Assembly (NCBI GenBank): GCA_002478145.1
Contig: DLMI01000088.1
Coordinates: forward strand, 36,132-100,131
Direction: 5' to 3'
From: Acidobacteria bacterium UBA7540
Lineage (GTDB): Bacteria > Acidobacteriota > Terriglobia > UBA7540
Length of the DNA stretch: 64,000 nucleotides
In this document: positions 44,930 to 53,297 of the stretch, piece after piece
How positions within the stretch are numbered: position 1 is the stretch's first letter
Layout: each line of letters begins with the position of its first letter
Notes under the pieces: model-generated
What the model was told of the DNA's origin: nothing
What the model saw: only the letters and a program-made list of their open reading frames with translations
Databases searched by the model: none
Program-made: the position numbers and the translations under genes

Positions 44930-45293
44930 CGATCAAGGAAGGCGGTTGACTATGGGTGTGGGGCAGGGTTTGCCACGCAACCCTGAGAAGCTCTCGCGAA
45001 AATGGATTTACCGTTCCGCCGCTTGCAGCTCTCTGAAAAGACGAGCCTTAAGGCGACTACTGGGCGCAGGATCGCCCCTTTTCATCCCCGTTGCGAGCAC
45101 CAGCTCATGATCGGCTGTGAAATAAATCCTCGGGGGAGGTTTTGCAAAACATGAGGTATTGGTTAGCTGTTACCGGCATATGACCTTTCTGGATTATTTC
45201 ACAGCTTCCGAGGCTTTCCAGGAAAGGGCGACCCCCTGGCGCAGGGTTCGCCTTGCAATCCTGCGCAAGTTTCTCCGCCACGATGAATGGCTC
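44930..45293. other. Spacer without supported gene
   Basis: A CAGGGTT-AACCCTG inverted repeat at about 44966-44987 is the only structure I can point to. No open frame here has a convincing protein. Confidence 0.4.
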
Positions 45294-45839
45294 TTACTCT
45301 CCACGAGGCCGTGGAGCAGGAGGCCCAAATCGCGACCGGGCGTGGAACTGGCCGATGCGCCGTAGGTCCTTAAGCTTCTTCCACTGCTCGACGGTGAGAA
45401 CTCGACGGATCGCGAGTAGCATCAGTGTGTTCGACTTTTCCAGGTTGGCCCTCGCCTGAGCAACGTTATCGATTTGGGCGACCACCTGCGACTCGTCGGG
45501 CTGACCAGCTTCAATCAGGGGCTCCAGGATCGCTTCCTGCTTTTCCAAAGCGGCGTGGAGATCGATGAGTTGTAGGCGGTGGTCCTGGAAGATCTTCTCG
45601 ATCTTCTCGACCTGCTCATCGCTGACCCCGATCTTCCGCATCAGTTCCGAGTCTTTCCACCATCTTCCAGAACCACGGTGACCCATACCGTGTCCACGAC
45701 CACCGTATCGGACCATTCCCATTCGAGGGCCCCTTTGGGTGCTTGGCCCTGGCCCCCCGGGCGGCGCAGGGGCGACCTGGGCGATGGCCAGCCCGCAGAA
45801 CGCGATCACCAGTATCAAGCTTGCTAGGGTTGCTTTCAT
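45294..45839 (-). CDS. Spy/CpxP-like periplasmic protein
   Basis: 181 residues with a clear signal peptide (LASLILVIAFCGLAIAQ). A Gly/Arg/Pro-rich segment precedes a helical region (KIGVSDEQVEKIEKIFQDHR, DNVAQARANLEKSNT) ending in LTVEQWKKLKDL, the LTxxQ motif of Spy/CpxP-type periplasmic chaperones and metal-sensing relatives. It begins one base after the anti-sigma stop, so it is the third gene of a sigma/anti-sigma operon and may be the envelope-stress effector or sensor. Confidence 0.82.
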   Translation of the reverse strand: MKATLASLILVIAFCGLAIAQVAPAPPGGPGPSTQRGPRMGMVRYGGRGHGMGHRGSGRWWKDSELMRKIGVSDEQVEKIEKIFQDHRLQLIDLHAALEKQEAILEPLIEAGQPDESQVVAQIDNVAQARANLEKSNTLMLLAIRRVLTVEQWKKLKDLRRIGQFHARSRFGPPAPRPRGE

Positions 45840-45840
45840 C

Positions 45841-46452
45841 TCATTTCTCTCCTTTTCCTAAAGTGGTCTTCGTTTGTTCTTTATTCGTTAGGATTTCATT
45901 CCGCTCCTCGGCAATCAGGACTGCGGGGGCCACGGCTTCGGGGACCTCACGTTCAAGGTCTGCTTGAACCTCCTGTAACAGGTCCTTGTCCGGATCCTCC
46001 GTGGCGTTATTTTGAGAAGGGTTCGGAGTGGGCGTCAGGGGTATAGCCGTATTTGCGGCCCGGTGCAGGGGAACGCTCGAGTGTGGCGGAACGCGCGCCG
46101 TCCGCAAAACCACTATCCACGCTGCGGCTACGGTGGCGGCAAATACCAATCCCCAGCTCAGCCGGCGCCAGAGGCGCTTCGCAGCGAGCCCAAAACGCGG
46201 TCCGGCCGCCCGCAAAGTTCCTTCGCGAAAAGCCTGGACCAGTGCTTCTTCCACGCGGGTAGGCGCGCGCTGGAGATCAAGGGTCCTCGCGAACGCTTGC
46301 AGGCTTTGCGTCAGCTTGGTCTCTTCGTCGAGGCGCAGGGCGCACCATAGACAACGGCCGGCGTGCTCCAAAGCCTCGAGCTGCTTTGTCTTGTCAGCCG
46401 CTCGCCGGCTTACAATCTCGTGAATCATGCTTTCGAAATCTTTGCAGTTCAT
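45841..46452 (-). CDS. Membrane-anchored anti-sigma factor (zinc-finger type)
   Basis: 203 residues from an ATG at 46452 that shares ATGA with the stop of the sigma factor gene, which supports translational coupling. The N-terminal domain has ALEHAGRCLWCALRL, the HxxxCxxC zinc motif of anti-sigma factors; one hydrophobic helix (WGLVFAATVAAAWIVVL) places a Pro-rich C-terminal part outside the membrane. It probably holds the adjacent sigma factor inactive until a signal arrives. Confidence 0.85.
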   Translation of the reverse strand: MNCKDFESMIHEIVSRRAADKTKQLEALEHAGRCLWCALRLDEETKLTQSLQAFARTLDLQRAPTRVEEALVQAFREGTLRAAGPRFGLAAKRLWRRLSWGLVFAATVAAAWIVVLRTARVPPHSSVPLHRAANTAIPLTPTPNPSQNNATEDPDKDLLQEVQADLEREVPEAVAPAVLIAEERNEILTNKEQTKTTLGKGEK

Positions 46453-47072
46453 GCCAGACACCTGCTTGGATCAATGGCCTTATCACCGGCTTCGACCTTC
46501 TTCCCACCCGCCAGCTTCTGGATGAGCAAGGCGCGCCCGCGGTGCAAACGCGAGCGCACCGTGCCCACTGAACATCCCAAGACCGACGCAGCATCCTCGT
46601 AACTCATCTCATTCAAGTCGCACAGAACCACAGCTTCGCGGTAGTGCTCGGGCAGGCTCAAGATCGCTTGTTGCACCCAATGGATCGATTCCCGGCGGCT
46701 CATCTCGGAGTGCGGGTTCTCGGGAGAAAGCGGGGCGAGATCTTCCCTATCCCTCGACCCGTCCCAAGTTTGCGAGATCGAGACATACGTCCGGTCGCGC
46801 TTGATGAGGCGCAGCGCGTGATGGCGCGCCATTCCCAGAAGATATGCGCCGAGCGAACCGCGCGAGGGGTCGTAGCCTCGGCTGTCTCGAATCAGCGCCA
46901 TGAACACTTCCTGTGTGACGTCCTCGGCGAGAGAGGCGGAGCCACTCATCTCCAGCACAAAGCGGTAAATGGCTCCCTGACGGCGCCGATACAACGTTGC
47001 AAAGGCGTCTTCGTCCCCACCCTGCATCATCTTCAGCAACTGCTCGTCTCGAATCTCAGTGAGTCCGGCCAT
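46449..47072 (-). CDS. ECF-type RNA polymerase sigma factor
   Basis: 207 residues with the two ECF regions: region 2 (DAFATLYRRRQGAIYRFVLEM, LAEDVTQEVFMALIRD) and region 4 (ILSLPEHYREAVVLCDLNEM followed by SYEDAASVLGCSVGTVRSRL). It directs RNA polymerase to its own regulon. It is the first gene of the unit sigma factor/anti-sigma/Spy-like protein, which suggests a response to envelope or metal stress. Its own promoter is not evident. Confidence 0.9.
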   Translation of the reverse strand: MAGLTEIRDEQLLKMMQGGDEDAFATLYRRRQGAIYRFVLEMSGSASLAEDVTQEVFMALIRDSRGYDPSRGSLGAYLLGMARHHALRLIKRDRTYVSISQTWDGSRDREDLAPLSPENPHSEMSRRESIHWVQQAILSLPEHYREAVVLCDLNEMSYEDAASVLGCSVGTVRSRLHRGRALLIQKLAGGKKVEAGDKAIDPSRCLA

Positions 47073-47197
47073 CGTTCGTTGCTTTCATCGGGTATTCCGT
47101 TTCGAGCTCCCAAAAGTTCCACAAAATGTTCGGAATGTGGACCTGCACCACCCCTTACGAACAGTGTCTGGCTCCGAAATCGGAAGGGCAGGGCTTC

Positions 47198-47351
47198 ACA
47201 GGCTGCGGAAAAACCCCTCCAATCTGTCATTCCGAGCGGAGCGAGGAATCTCGCTCTGGGTGTTTTCAACGCACTGCGAGATTCCTCGTCGTCCCGATCA
47301 GATCGGGACTCCTCGGAATGACAGGCCAAACGGTTTTTTCCGCAGCCTGTT
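47198..47351. repeat. Family A element upstream of the sigma factor gene
   Basis: Ends CAGGCTGCGGAAAAACC and, inverted, GGTTTTTTCCGCAGCCTG. Inside, TGTCATTCCGAG and CTCGGAATGACA, and GAGGAATCTCG with CGAGATTCCTCG, form nested inverted pairs. The remaining bases 47352-47809 are T-rich with no gene I can support; a minus-strand frame there partly reads through this element. Confidence 0.78.
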
Positions 47352-47809
47352 CAGCCCCGCCGCTAGAATTTGGCCTTTTGGGGTCGCTCTTTCGCTTCGT
47401 TTGAGTTTTTTTGCATACTCTTGGCACATTTTTCGGCCCCTTTTGCACGCCTTTTGGGTTCGTTTTTTGGTAACTTTTGTTGATTCTAAAGGACTTCTTC
47501 GGTTCGTTCCGTTAGATTTAACATCTTTTATGAACTTCCTGCGCGTCTCTGGAACATTTGCCGCGGCCTTGCTGGAGCACTCTGTCCCCGGAATTGGCAT
47601 CGCCCTGACCAGCCGAGGATCTTCGCTAATGAAAATCAGTCCTACCTCCCTGGCTTCGCAGGGCCGGTGAGGGCTGTAACCTCGCAAGCTCCGGACGGCC
47701 TCTTCGTGAAGGTCCATATTCGTAGCCTACCTTAGGGCCGCGCGTTTGTCAAGACCTCCCCTCTCCCTGGTTGACGAGCACGATGAAGTATCTGGAGGTT
47801 GGCTTGTGG

Positions 47810-50800
47810 TCAGAGCCCCGTGGCTGGCGCAGCGACGCAGGGCTGTTCCACAATCGGTGCACCATCTCTCAGTGTGATGGTTTTACCGGAAATCGCCGGC
47901 ACGCGCTCGCCGGGTACAATTATTCCGACCAAATTCAATGGGTCGGCGGCGGAGAGGGTGACGGTTTCGCCGGTGGGCGCGACGTGGCGCGCGGCGCGCA
48001 GCGATTCCAGCGCCACTGGCAAGGCGAATTGCTCTCCCAGGAAGCCGTCCACAAAGCGGCCACCTCGCACCTCGCCACGATCCTCGAGGCGCCTGAACGT
48101 AATCAGCAGTTCGCGCCATTTGAACGGGAACTCCTCCCGCAAGGTCAATTCTCGAAATACCACGCCGTAACGCTCCAGCAGCACGCCGCAAACCGCCTGG
48201 AGGGCCTTGGCGCGATCCGTCGCCTCGCCTGAAAAGAGCAGTGACCATCGTCCCGTGCTGTGTCGCGGGCGAGAGCGGCGACCTCTCCCTTGCCCGGCCC
48301 GCCGTTTGGGATCGATGAGGGCGCGCAAATTGTCGAAGCCGTCGGCGGTGAAGAGTCCCGCCGCCACCAATTCCCAGAGCGCCGTTTCGACTTCGGATTT
48401 GAGTTTGCCGGTTCCGCGTACGATGTCGGCGAAGAACGAAGCGCCGCGCTGCCCGACGAATTCCAGCACCTCCCGCGCGACGTGGCTCAGCGCTTGAGAC
48501 GCCACCGTGAGCGGGGGGTGGCGCGGAATCATCCAATCGGATTCTTCCCGCACGAAGAATGTGATGGGAGCCACGCTCGAGGGAACGACACGACGTGCGG
48601 TAATCGCGTGCGAGAGATCGCGCCGTCCCGCGGAGTCGGCAGAGCCTCGGAGCGCGGGCGTCTCGCCCGCTGTGGCGCAGGCATCTTGATCGGGCCCTCG
48701 CGTGCGGGAGCGGGACGCTCCCGCGACAGCGGGCGAGACGCCCGCGCTCCACGATGCGATTGCTTCCAGGGTCGCCGGATGCGGGGACAAGCGTCCCCAG
48801 CCCACGGCGCCCGTCAGGCAAAGCTGATCGAGTAGTTGCGGATCATAGCCGCCCACTCGAGGCGCCAGGATGTGCGACTCCCAGGCATTGGCGGGGGCCT
48901 CGAATCCCTGCAATTGCCGGATGACTTCGAGCAGGCCTCGTTCAGCAACAACTTGCGTGCCTGGGGCGACGTGTTGCCAGCGCAGCAACCAGCGCATGAA
49001 CTGAGCTCGAGTGACAGGCTGAATCTCCTTCCGCAGCGTGCCGAGCGTGAGCCGATGAATGCGCGCCAGCAGCCGGCGATCGCACCATTCGATCGGGGCC
49101 GCGCCGGTAAATTGTCCTCGCAGCACTCGACCTTCGCCTTCGAGGCGAAGCATGGCAGCCTCGATATCCCCAGCCGGCAATCCCACGATGCAGGCCAGCC
49201 AGGGAATCTCGACCGGCCCGGAGTGTCCCATCCAACCTCGAACGAGTTGAAGCAGGGCATCGTCTCTTGCAAAAACCGGCTCACCGATTTCGGAAGCTTC
49301 CGTCTCGAACCTTGCCCCAGGGAAGAGAATTGAGAACGTCTTGATTCTCTCCGCCGCAACCCACACGATATCGTCACCCAGCAGCGCACGAGCAGCCCGC
49401 CTCTCGGCGACAAGTTGACGAAAGAGATCGCCCCACTGTGTGGCCACAGGCAAGCCTCCGGGCGTCACGAAGTTTTCGGGCAAAGCAACCAATACCTGGA
49501 GCACTTCGCTCAATTCGTCTGCGTCGCGAACATCCGGCCAGGCTTCTTCGCGCACTTGCGCGATGGCGGCGGGATCAAGCCGGCCGATTTCCGAGAGCAC
49601 CGTCTCCGGCAGAACGCGGCGTAGAGATACGGCGCGCGCCCGGCGCTCCTCAAGCGGGGCATCATCGAGATAGGCGTACGGATTGGCGTTCAGAATCTCG
49701 TGAGAGAATGGTGAGGGAGCAGGCGTGTCCGCCGCGAGGCAGCGAATACTGCCATCCCTGATTCCGCGTAGCACCCGCTTCAATCCTTCCAGGTCCAACG
49801 CTTGCGTGAGCACGTCTTTCATCACCTCGCGGATCAGGGGGTGGTCCGGAACGTGAATGTCGCCCTCCAGGTTGTCCTGGCATGCCGCCGCGTCCGGGAA
49901 GACAGCAGCCAGCAGGTCGTCCGCGCGCATGCGCTGAATTTGAAGCGGAATCTTCTTTCCGTTGCGAAAACGCGGCAGGGCCAGAGCACGTGTGGCGTCC
50001 CAGCGCCAGCGAGTGGCGAAGATCGGCGAAACGAGCGCGGCCTGCTCGAGGACGGCCGCAGCGGATTCCGGCGCCAGAAAATGGAAGACATCAGCGAGCG
50101 GAAAGCTGTGCTGCTCGCCCAGCGAGATGTTCAGGCCTTCCTCAGTGGCAGCAGCTTGCAATTCAAAATTGAATGAACGGCAGAACCTCTTGCGAAGCGC
50201 CAGCCCCCACGCTTTGTTGATTCTTCCACCAAACGGCGCGTGGATGATAAGTTGCATGCCGCCGCCCTCGTCAAAAAAGCGCTCGGCAACGATTCTGTTT
50301 TGAGTTGGAACCGCGCCGAGCATGGCGCGCCCGGCGAGGATGTATTCAACCGCCTGCTCGGCCCCGGCGTCATCCAGCCCGCATTGCTCCTTTAACCAGG
50401 ATATAGCGGCGTCATTCCGTGGGTGTAGCGCTGTCCCGCCCGCTTGCGGAAACCCCTTTAACCTGTCATTCCGAGGAGCCGCAGGCGACGAGGAATCTCG
50501 CAAGGCCCGCGTTTCCAGAGCGAGATTCCTCGCTTCGCCCTGGACCGTCCGGTCCAGGGCTTCGCTCGGAATGACAGCGTTTAAAAGGGACGCCGGTCCC
50601 GCGTGCGGGACCGGCGCTACGGCCAAATCACTAATCTTCTCGCGTATCTCTGAAACTCGGGCGGAGAGTTCCGGCGTCCGGGCCGGCGCCTCGCCAAGCC
50701 AGAAGGGAATGTCGGGGGCCGCGCCGTGAGCATCCTCCACCAACACGCGTCCTGAACGACCTTCGATCCTGGTGATGCGCCAGGACGTGTTCCCTAACAG

Positions 50801-52438
50801 GAAAACGTCGCCGCGCATGCTCTCGGCTGCGAAGTCTTCCGCCACCGTACCGGCCACGGCGCCTTCCGGCTGTGCCACCACCGTGTAGAGCGCGGACTCA
50901 GGAATAGCGCCGCCGTTTGTAATGGCTACCAGGCGGCTGCCGCGCCGGCCTCGGAGGCGATGTCGGACGCGGTCGCGATGGAGATAGGCCCCGTAGCGGC
51001 CGCGGCGTGCCGTGATTCCCTCGGAAAGGATTTCGAGCACTGCGTCAAAGTCCTGGCGGGCCAAATCGCGGTACGGGTACGCCCGGCGCACGACCTGGAA
51101 CAGATCGTCCTCGGTCCACTCTTCGCACGCGCACATCGCCACGATTTGCTGAGCCAGGATGTCCAAAGGCGATTCCGGAATCTCGAGCCTGTCGAGTTCA
51201 CCCTGTCGGAGGGCTCGGATGAGCGCGGCGCATTCGATGAGCCCATCGCGCGTCATGGCGAAGAGCCGGCCCTTGGGCACTGCCCCGCGCCAGTGGCCGG
51301 CCCGGCCGATCCGTTGCAGGGCCACCGCGATGGAATGGGGCGATTCGATCTGGCAAACCAGATCCACCGTGCCGATGTCGATGCCAAGCTCGAGGGAAGC
51401 GGTGGCGACTAGGACCCGCACGTCCCCCGACTTCAACTTGTTTTCCGCATCTAGCCGCACCTTACGCGAAAGGCTACCGTGATGCGCTGCGACGGCGTCC
51501 GCTCCCAGCCGTTGGGCGAGGTGGTGTGATATCCGCTCGGACAGCCGGCGCGTGTTCACAAAGACCAGCGTGGAGCGATGTTGCCGCACGAGTTCCGCCA
51601 GCCGGTCGTAAACCTCTTCCCACATCTCGTTGGTAGCGATGGGTCCAAGCTCGCTGCGCGGCACTTCCACCGCCAGGTCGAGCGCGCGCCGGTGCCCAAT
51701 GTTGACGATGGCGGGCTCAGCCCGGCCATTTCCGACAAGGAACTTGGCCACCAGCTCGATGGGCTTTTGAGTGGCTGAAAGTCCAATTCGCATCGGCGGG
51801 CGGTTGGGGCGTGACTGCGCTATCAGAGCTTCTAACCTTTCGAGTGAAAGCGCGAGATGCGCGCCGCGCTTGTCGTCCGCCACGGCGTGTATTTCATCTA
51901 CAATCACTGTTTCAACGTCACCCAAGATGGCGCGGCTCTTTTCCGCCGTCAGCAGGATGTAAAGAGACTCGGGCGTCGTCACGAGTATGTGCGGTGGCTG
52001 CTTGAGCATCGCCCGGCGCTCTGGCACCAATGTGTCGCCGGTGCGAACTGCGGCGCGGATGGGCGGCATCATCAACCCTCGCTGGCCCGCCAGCGCGGTG
52101 ATTTCACTCAGCGGGACTTCCAAATTCCTGCGAATGTCGTTGCTCAACGCCTTGAGGGGCGAAACGTAAAGGACTTCCGTGCGATTCTGGAGCACGCCGC
52201 CCAGCGCCTTCCGAATCAGGTGATCGATGCAGGCAAGAAACGCGGCCAGCGTTTTGCCGCTGCCCGTGGGCGCGCAGATCAGCGTGGATTTTCCGGCGAG
52301 AATAGGCGGCCAGCCCTGCTCCTGCGGTTCAGTTGCCGAGCCAAACCTGCCTGCGAACCATTCCTGAACGAGCGGATGGGCCCAAGATAGAGAAGCCACG
52401 GAGCTCTGCGGCATGTTGTCGAAGCCCGAAGTTAGCAT
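47810..52438 (-). CDS. lhr: Lhr-family large helicase with two palindromic insertions
   Basis: About 1542 residues from an ATG at 52438 (an ATG at 52414 is equally likely); no strong ribosome site. Superfamily 2 helicase motifs: Walker A ICAPTGSGKTLAAF, VIVDEIHAVADDKRG as DEIH box, GLSATQKPIELV, FVNTRRLSERISHHLA and RIGRAGHWRG. The Lhr-core and C-terminal domains follow (RFFDEGGGMQLIIHAPFGGRI, AWGLALRKRFCRSFNFELQAAAT). Lhr proteins unwind DNA:RNA or DNA in repair. Two stretches, near residues 605-670 and 1230-1264 (from 52438), are translated palindromic repeats not expected in the family. The reading frame survives both. Confidence 0.88.
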   Translation of the reverse strand: MLTSGFDNMPQSSVASLSWAHPLVQEWFAGRFGSATEPQEQGWPPILAGKSTLICAPTGSGKTLAAFLACIDHLIRKALGGVLQNRTEVLYVSPLKALSNDIRRNLEVPLSEITALAGQRGLMMPPIRAAVRTGDTLVPERRAMLKQPPHILVTTPESLYILLTAEKSRAILGDVETVIVDEIHAVADDKRGAHLALSLERLEALIAQSRPNRPPMRIGLSATQKPIELVAKFLVGNGRAEPAIVNIGHRRALDLAVEVPRSELGPIATNEMWEEVYDRLAELVRQHRSTLVFVNTRRLSERISHHLAQRLGADAVAAHHGSLSRKVRLDAENKLKSGDVRVLVATASLELGIDIGTVDLVCQIESPHSIAVALQRIGRAGHWRGAVPKGRLFAMTRDGLIECAALIRALRQGELDRLEIPESPLDILAQQIVAMCACEEWTEDDLFQVVRRAYPYRDLARQDFDAVLEILSEGITARRGRYGAYLHRDRVRHRLRGRRGSRLVAITNGGAIPESALYTVVAQPEGAVAGTVAEDFAAESMRGDVFLLGNTSWRITRIEGRSGRVLVEDAHGAAPDIPFWLGEAPARTPELSARVSEIREKISDLAVAPVPHAGPASLLNAVIPSEALDRTVQGEARNLALETRALRDSSSPAAPRNDRLKGFPQAGGTALHPRNDAAISWLKEQCGLDDAGAEQAVEYILAGRAMLGAVPTQNRIVAERFFDEGGGMQLIIHAPFGGRINKAWGLALRKRFCRSFNFELQAAATEEGLNISLGEQHSFPLADVFHFLAPESAAAVLEQAALVSPIFATRWRWDATRALALPRFRNGKKIPLQIQRMRADDLLAAVFPDAAACQDNLEGDIHVPDHPLIREVMKDVLTQALDLEGLKRVLRGIRDGSIRCLAADTPAPSPFSHEILNANPYAYLDDAPLEERRARAVSLRRVLPETVLSEIGRLDPAAIAQVREEAWPDVRDADELSEVLQVLVALPENFVTPGGLPVATQWGDLFRQLVAERRAARALLGDDIVWVAAERIKTFSILFPGARFETEASEIGEPVFARDDALLQLVRGWMGHSGPVEIPWLACIVGLPAGDIEAAMLRLEGEGRVLRGQFTGAAPIEWCDRRLLARIHRLTLGTLRKEIQPVTRAQFMRWLLRWQHVAPGTQVVAERGLLEVIRQLQGFEAPANAWESHILAPRVGGYDPQLLDQLCLTGAVGWGRLSPHPATLEAIASWSAGVSPAVAGASRSRTRGPDQDACATAGETPALRGSADSAGRRDLSHAITARRVVPSSVAPITFFVREESDWMIPRHPPLTVASQALSHVAREVLEFVGQRGASFFADIVRGTGKLKSEVETALWELVAAGLFTADGFDNLRALIDPKRRAGQGRGRRSRPRHSTGRWSLLFSGEATDRAKALQAVCGVLLERYGVVFRELTLREEFPFKWRELLITFRRLEDRGEVRGGRFVDGFLGEQFALPVALESLRAARHVAPTGETVTLSAADPLNLVGIIVPGERVPAISGKTITLRDGAPIVEQPCVAAPATGL
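48649..48750. repeat. In-frame palindromic element in lhr (25-bp perfect arms)
   Basis: Arms at 48649-48673 and 48726-48750 are exact inverted copies (left arm starts GGAGCGCGGGCGTCTCGCC). A GGGAGCGGGACGCTCCC hairpin lies between. The length, 102 bases, equals 34 codons, and the gene reads through as SAGVSPAVAGASRSR ... CATAGETPALRGS. It lies between two domains of Lhr. Confidence 0.85.
50464..50620. repeat. In-frame family A element plus second hairpin in lhr
   Basis: TGTCATTCCGAG (50464-50475) pairs with CTCGGAATGACA (50565-50576), and CGAGGAATCTCG (50489-50500) with CGAGATTCCTCG (50521-50532). These are the inner parts of family A. A further hairpin, GCCGGTCCCGC and GCGGGACCGGC, follows at about 50592-50615. 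The gene reads through as NAVIPSEALDRT ... PRNDRLKGFPQAGG. Confidence 0.85.
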
Positions 52439-52572
52439 GTCATTTAAGTTTAGCCGTGCGCCACAAAAATGCAAACTTCAGGCGCACAAGCACGGCAAAG
52501 CAACGGCTGACCCCAAAGGGTTGGACGTCAGAACGTGGGTCGGGATTTTCTGATCAATGAAAAGCCGGCGCA

Positions 52573-52800
52573 TCAATCGCGCAGACCGGTGATTCCCGTC
52601 GCCTCGACGGATTCTCTTGCGAACTCGATGGCAGCCTTGATGTCATCGTCGGCGAGGCCGGGGAAACCCTCACGAACTGCGTCGAAGGACTCACCCGCGG
52701 CAAGCTGGCTGAGAATCGATGTGACAAGGATGCGGGTGCCACGAATGACGGGCTTGCCGCTGCAAACGGTGGGGTCGATCTCGATTCGGTCGTGGTACAA
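52573..52800 (-). CDS. DUF433 antitoxin-like protein
   Basis: 75 residues, a complete DUF433 protein: RIEIDPTVCSGKPVIRGTRI, LSQLAAGESFDAVREGFPGL and DDIKAAIEFARE. The family folds as a winged helix and is usually paired with a DUF5615 PIN-like toxin downstream. No such toxin is here: the next gene on this strand is lhr. An orphan antitoxin or a stand-alone regulator. Confidence 0.8.
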   Translation of the reverse strand: MYHDRIEIDPTVCSGKPVIRGTRILVTSILSQLAAGESFDAVREGFPGLADDDIKAAIEFARESVEATGITGLRD

Positions 52801-52981
52801 AATACTCCGCTCCTTGTAGCAATCCTATACCATATCGCGTGGAGATACCAAGCCCTTCTGGCGGCTTATTCCAGGAGACCAATGGCGTGAGGCTTGGCCA
52901 CATGGCGGGGAAACACGGCCTTGGCCGTGATGGGCATGATCGAAGCCGAGCACAACTGCTATTCCATCTGGTGGAAGCAAT

Positions 52982-53010
52982 TTGCTTCTCGGTTATACCA
53001 AGGTTATACT
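52982..53010 (+). promoter_or_regulatory. Promoter with overlapping operator repeats for the antitoxin-like gene
   Basis: TTGCTT (52982-52987), a 17-base spacer and TATACT (53005-53010). GGTTATAC occurs at 52991-52998 and 53002-53009, exactly one DNA turn apart and overlapping the -10 box. The start codon is only seven bases past the -10 box, so the message would be leaderless. Confidence 0.55.
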
Positions 53011-53016
53011 ACCAGT

Positions 53017-53247
53017 ATGAAAACTGCGATCTCGATTCCTGATCCTCTTTTCCGTGCCGCGGACCGGGCGGCGAAGCGGCAGAAGGTTTCGCGCAGCCGT
53101 TTCTACGCGCAGGCGGTCGAGGCGTATCTGAAAGCGCAGCGCGCCCAGGGAGTGAAGGAGGCGCTCGGCGCCGTGTACGCGAACGAAAGTTCCGAACTCG
53201 ATCCGGGCTTGGTGGCCGCAGCTTACCACATTCTTTCCAAGGAGTAG
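53017..53247 (+). CDS. Ribbon-helix-helix antitoxin-like protein
   Basis: 76 residues. MKTAISIPDPLFRAADRAAK is a ribbon-helix-helix start (MazE/ParD/CopG-like), followed by SRSRFYAQAVEAYL and an acidic tail such as antitoxins use to bind a toxin. The longer frame from 52894 is not needed. The gene has its own promoter with operator-like repeats. No toxin gene follows: dapD starts 50 bases later. An orphan antitoxin or a transcription regulator of dapD is possible. Confidence 0.78.
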   Translation: MKTAISIPDPLFRAADRAAKRQKVSRSRFYAQAVEAYLKAQRAQGVKEALGAVYANESSELDPGLVAAAYHILSKE

Positions 53248-53297
53248 CAACACCCCTTGAACCAGCTCATCGCGGCCCGGGGCCGCTTGTACACGAA

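Noticed and set aside
47298..47717. 139-codon minus-strand frame upstream of the sigma factor operon
   Set aside because: It reads into a family A repeat, has no recognisable domain, and its composition is odd; more likely chance.
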